This document shows, one piece after another, positions 13,895 to 15,640 of a stretch of DNA of 15,640 nucleotides. A model generated the notes under the pieces. The model was not told the DNA's origin and made no database searches. It saw nothing but the letters and a program-made list of their open reading frames with translations. The first letter of the stretch is position 1; every line of letters begins with the position of its first letter. The DNA is taken from contig JALREG010000192.1 of the NCBI GenBank assembly GCA_023253905.1, positions 1 through 15,640 of the forward strand. Direction: 5' to 3'. Source of the stretch: Burkholderiaceae bacterium (GTDB lineage Bacteria; Pseudomonadota; Gammaproteobacteria; Burkholderiales; Burkholderiaceae). The position numbers and the translations under genes are program-made.

Positions 13895-14860
13895 TCAGTC
13901 GAGTTTGATACCCGCAGCGCGAATCACTTCCCCAATGCGGGTCATCTCGCTGGCGATGAAAGATTCGAATTCGGCCGCTGTACCGGGTCGCACTTCGTTA
14001 CCCTGGTCGATCAGCTGCTGACGAAGTGCCGGTTCGGTCAGGATCGTCGAAAGCGCGCGGTTCAGTCGATCGACGCGCTCCTTTGGAACACCCGCGGGAC
14101 CAAACAATCCAAGCCAGGTGGTCAGTTCGAAGCCGGGAAGCGTCGCGGCAATCGGGGCCACCCCGGGAAGCGCGGGCTGAGAATCGCGGCTTGCCACGCC
14201 AATCGCCTTGAGCTTGCCCGACTTGAGAAGCGGCATGGCCGTAATCGGCACATCGAAGTAGGCATCGAGCCGCCCCCCAATCAGATCCGGGGCGATCTGC
14301 GCTGTGCCTTTGTAGGGCACATGATTGAGCGAGACCTTACCCTGGGTCGCAAGTAGCACGAGCGAGAGGTGTGAAGCCGAGCCGTTGCCGGCCGATCCGA
14401 AATTGAGTGGTACCGCACTGGCACGGGCCGCGGCGAGCAAATCAGCGACATTGTTGGCCGGGCTCGTGCCAGATACCACCAGCATCATTGGCGAGGCGGC
14501 AATCAGCCCAATCGGCTGAAATGCCTTGGCGATATTGATCGGGAGTTTTGTGTAGAGATGCGCGTTGACCACCTGCGTGCTGGTGTTACCCAGCAGCAGC
14601 GTGTACCCATCGGGCTTGGCCCCCGCGACGAACTGTTGCGCAATGGTGCCGTTTGCTCCGGCCTTGTTTTCGACGATCACCGGCTGCCGAAACGCAGTCT
14701 CCATGCGTGTGCCGACCAGCCGGGCCAGCACATCGGCAATGCCGCCCGCGGCATACGGCACAATGATCCGGATGGTTTCGCTGGGGAAGGAATCCGATCG
14801 GGCCAACGGCGTGGCAGTCATCAGACCGAACGATGCAAGGGCCAGGATCAGCGCACGCAT
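13895..14860 (-). CDS. Bug-family (TctC-type) periplasmic solute-binding protein, third copy
   Basis: A 321-residue Bug protein. Signal peptide MRALILALASFGLMTATPLARS, then TIRIIVPYAAGGIADVLARLVG, QPVIVENKAGANGTIAQQ, DGYTLLLGNTS and HVPYKGTAQIAPDLIGGRLDAYFDVPITAMP, all family signatures. The first loop is YAAGGIAD, differing from the other two copies, so a third ligand is likely. The start is set at ATG 14860: the signal peptide begins there and GGAG lies about 7 bases upstream. ATG 14872 gives only four extra residues and the longer open frame upstream lies in the divergent promoter region. Followed by the VOC gene; divergent from the carboxymuconolactone-decarboxylase-like gene. No membrane transporter partner is seen. 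Confidence 0.95.
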   Translation of the reverse strand: MRALILALASFGLMTATPLARSDSFPSETIRIIVPYAAGGIADVLARLVGTRMETAFRQPVIVENKAGANGTIAQQFVAGAKPDGYTLLLGNTSTQVVNAHLYTKLPINIAKAFQPIGLIAASPMMLVVSGTSPANNVADLLAAARASAVPLNFGSAGNGSASHLSLVLLATQGKVSLNHVPYKGTAQIAPDLIGGRLDAYFDVPITAMPLLKSGKLKAIGVASRDSQPALPGVAPIAATLPGFELTTWLGLFGPAGVPKERVDRLNRALSTILTEPALRQQLIDQGNEVRPGTAAEFESFIASEMTRIGEVIRAAGIKLD

Positions 14861-14923
14861 TAAAGTCTCCATGGGTCGCCGCGGCGAATGGGGTGATGTC
14901 AAGCTGAACCGCAGCTCCAGCGA

Positions 14924-14953
14924 ATCGTCTCGCTCATTGCCGCGCAGTGTCAA
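14924..14953 (-). promoter_or_regulatory. Candidate promoter for the third Bug / VOC operon
   Basis: A perfect TTGACA -35 hexamer is present on the minus strand at 14953-14948; a poor -10 (GACGAT, 14929-14924) lies 18 bases further. A second perfect TTGACA is at 14902-14897 but has no acceptable -10. Placed by eye, so the exact start site is uncertain. Confidence 0.27.
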
Positions 14954-14964
14954 GGTCGCCTGGT

Positions 14965-14973
14965 TGCTAGAAT
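14965..14973 (+). promoter_or_regulatory. Candidate extended -10 promoter for the CMD-family gene
   Basis: TGCTAGAAT at 14965-14973 combines the TGn extension with a 5-of-6 -10 hexamer (TAGAAT). No -35 is evident, as expected for extended -10 promoters. Transcription would begin near 14980, giving a leader of about 20 bases before the GTG at 15001. Confidence 0.38.
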
Positions 14974-15000
14974 CGAAACACCTTGAACCGGAGACCCAAT

Positions 15001-15564
15001 GTGAGCACACCCCGTTTTCCTGCAATCCCAGACGACCAACTGACGCCCCGCCAGAAGGAGATCGCAGCAAAAATTTCCGGGGGGCCTCGCGGCTCGGTTC
15101 GCGGCCCCTTCCTCGCGCTGCTTCATAACCCCGACCTCACCGACGTGCTGGAGCAGGTCGGGGAATATCTTCGCTTTCGGTCCACCCTCGCGCCAGCCCT
15201 GATTGAGCTCGCCATTTTGCTGGTGGCGCGGCACTGGACCTGCCAGTACGAGTGGTTCGCTCATGAGCGTATCGCGCGAACCCGCACTGACCTGCCCGAC
15301 GGCATCATCCGCGCGATTCAGAGAAACGAAATCCCGCATGACATGAATGACGACCAACGCGTGATTCATGATTTCGTCTTGGGCACGTTCCGCTGCGGCG
15401 CAGCCCCCGGCCCGGTCTACGACGAGGCCGTGAGCCGCTTCGGTCGCGCGGGTGTACTAGACCTGGTTGCGCTCTGCGGCTACTACACCACGATTGCGTT
15501 CGTCCTCAACACCGGGCAGATCATGCCGCCCGAAGGCGTGCCGCCGCTTCGCGAGGTTGGTTGA
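15001..15564 (+). CDS. Carboxymuconolactone decarboxylase (CMD)-family protein
   Basis: A 187-residue all-helical protein of the CMD/AhpD-like family. The core segment ELAILLVARHWTCQYEWFAHERIA gives E69, C81, E84 and H88. The second position of the AhpD-type CxxC pair is glutamate here (C-x-x-E), so a disulphide peroxidase mechanism is unlikely and a decarboxylase-type or other hydrolytic/isomerase role fits better. The second half (AGVLDLVALCGYYTTIAFVLNTGQI) is the usual helix repeat. Start is GTG at 15001 with GGAGA about 7 bases before it; the ATG one base earlier meets a stop at once, and the TTG at 14983 is a less likely alternative. Such genes are common beside aromatic-degradation clusters but their substrates are often unknown. 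Confidence 0.92.
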   Translation: MSTPRFPAIPDDQLTPRQKEIAAKISGGPRGSVRGPFLALLHNPDLTDVLEQVGEYLRFRSTLAPALIELAILLVARHWTCQYEWFAHERIARTRTDLPDGIIRAIQRNEIPHDMNDDQRVIHDFVLGTFRCGAAPGPVYDEAVSRFGRAGVLDLVALCGYYTTIAFVLNTGQIMPPEGVPPLREVG

Positions 15565-15569
15565 GCGCG

Positions 15570-15592
15570 GGTGCCCTCAGGGCACCTTTCTT
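15570..15592 (+). terminator. Intrinsic terminator of the CMD-family gene
   Basis: GGTGCCC (15570-15576) and GGGCACC (15580-15586) form a perfect 7-bp stem with a TCA loop, followed by TTTCTT. It starts 5 bases after the CMD stop codon and ends at the stop of the convergent gene. A good intrinsic terminator for the plus strand only. Confidence 0.75.
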
Positions 15593-15640
15593 CAGTCGGG
15601 CTCAGCCACCACCTGGTTGCGCAGCACACCGATCCCGGTG
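15592..15640 (-). CDS. C-terminal end of a probable fumarylacetoacetate-hydrolase-family protein (partial)
   Basis: Read on the minus strand from the window edge, the last 15 codons are TGIGVLRNQVVAEPD, then TGA at 15594-15592. The G-I-G-x-L-x-N-x-V ending resembles the last strand of FAH-family hydrolases and isomerases, which act on acylpyruvates and 2-oxo-hept-3-ene-dioates in aromatic catabolism. With only 15 residues this is a tentative call, supported mainly by the tail motif, the adjoining terminator and the catabolic context. Confidence 0.45.
   Translation of the reverse strand, partial: TGIGVLRNQVVAEPD

Noticed and set aside
14565..15128. Plus-strand open frame of 187 codons antisense to the third Bug gene
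   Set aside because: Crosses the divergent promoter region and the CMD gene in another frame, and its translation has no family signature.
1..15640. CRISPR arrays, tRNA or rRNA genes, insertion sequences, attachment sites
   Set aside because: No regularly spaced repeats, cloverleaf-like segments, transposase motifs or paired terminal repeats were seen; gene order and base use look uniform across the window.

Overview
The window comes from a high-GC Gram-negative bacterium, most likely a betaproteobacterium of the order Burkholderiales. The main reason is three Bug/TctC-type solute-binding proteins in 15.6 kb with no transporter membrane genes beside them, a gene expansion typical of Bordetella, Cupriavidus and relatives. 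Enzyme families used in catabolism of aromatic or other organic acids fill the rest. I see no tRNA, rRNA, CRISPR array, transposase or integrase. It looks like a stable catabolic region rather than a mobile island.

Layout. (1) 1-3552, minus strand: one operon read right to left, holding Rieske dioxygenase alpha, beta (ATGA overlap), a TRAP-type DctP binding protein, and the N-terminal third of a molybdenum hydroxylase large subunit that runs off the window. (2) 3553-3745: a divergent control region with a candidate promoter each way and a long imperfect palindrome placed just after the predicted operon start site. (3) 3746-5731, plus: a class III nucleotide cyclase with a membrane segment, a TolB-like domain and a TPR-like tail. 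(4) 5739-8243, minus: a second operon with a Bug binding protein, a haem-oxygenase-fold diiron-type (HDO) protein with all six candidate ligands, and an SDR dehydrogenase. (5) 8244-8750: an intergenic stretch holding a palindrome and a strongly Shine-Dalgarno-equipped 43-codon membrane ORF. (6) 8751-10308, plus: a second Bug protein overlapping a SnoaL/NTF2-like protein. (7) 10336-11100, minus: an HpcH/HpaI aldolase. (8) 11224-13425, plus: a large exported protein combining a carboxypeptidase-regulatory-like domain, one CxxCH haem site and a probable beta-propeller. (9) 13438-14860, minus: a third Bug protein followed by a VOC-fold protein. (10) 15001-15564, plus: a carboxymuconolactone-decarboxylase-family protein with a good terminator, then the last 15 codons of a probable fumarylacetoacetate-hydrolase-family gene on the minus strand.

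How it may work together (inference): periplasmic binding proteins capture small carboxylates, membrane transporters encoded elsewhere import them, and ring-hydroxylating, dehydrogenating, C-C-cleaving and hydrolytic enzymes degrade them. No substrate can be assigned from sequence alone. The least explained parts, and the best candidates for new biology, are the Bug-HDO-SDR operon, the 733-residue haem/propeller protein, the 43-residue membrane peptide, and the palindromes in the divergent control regions.
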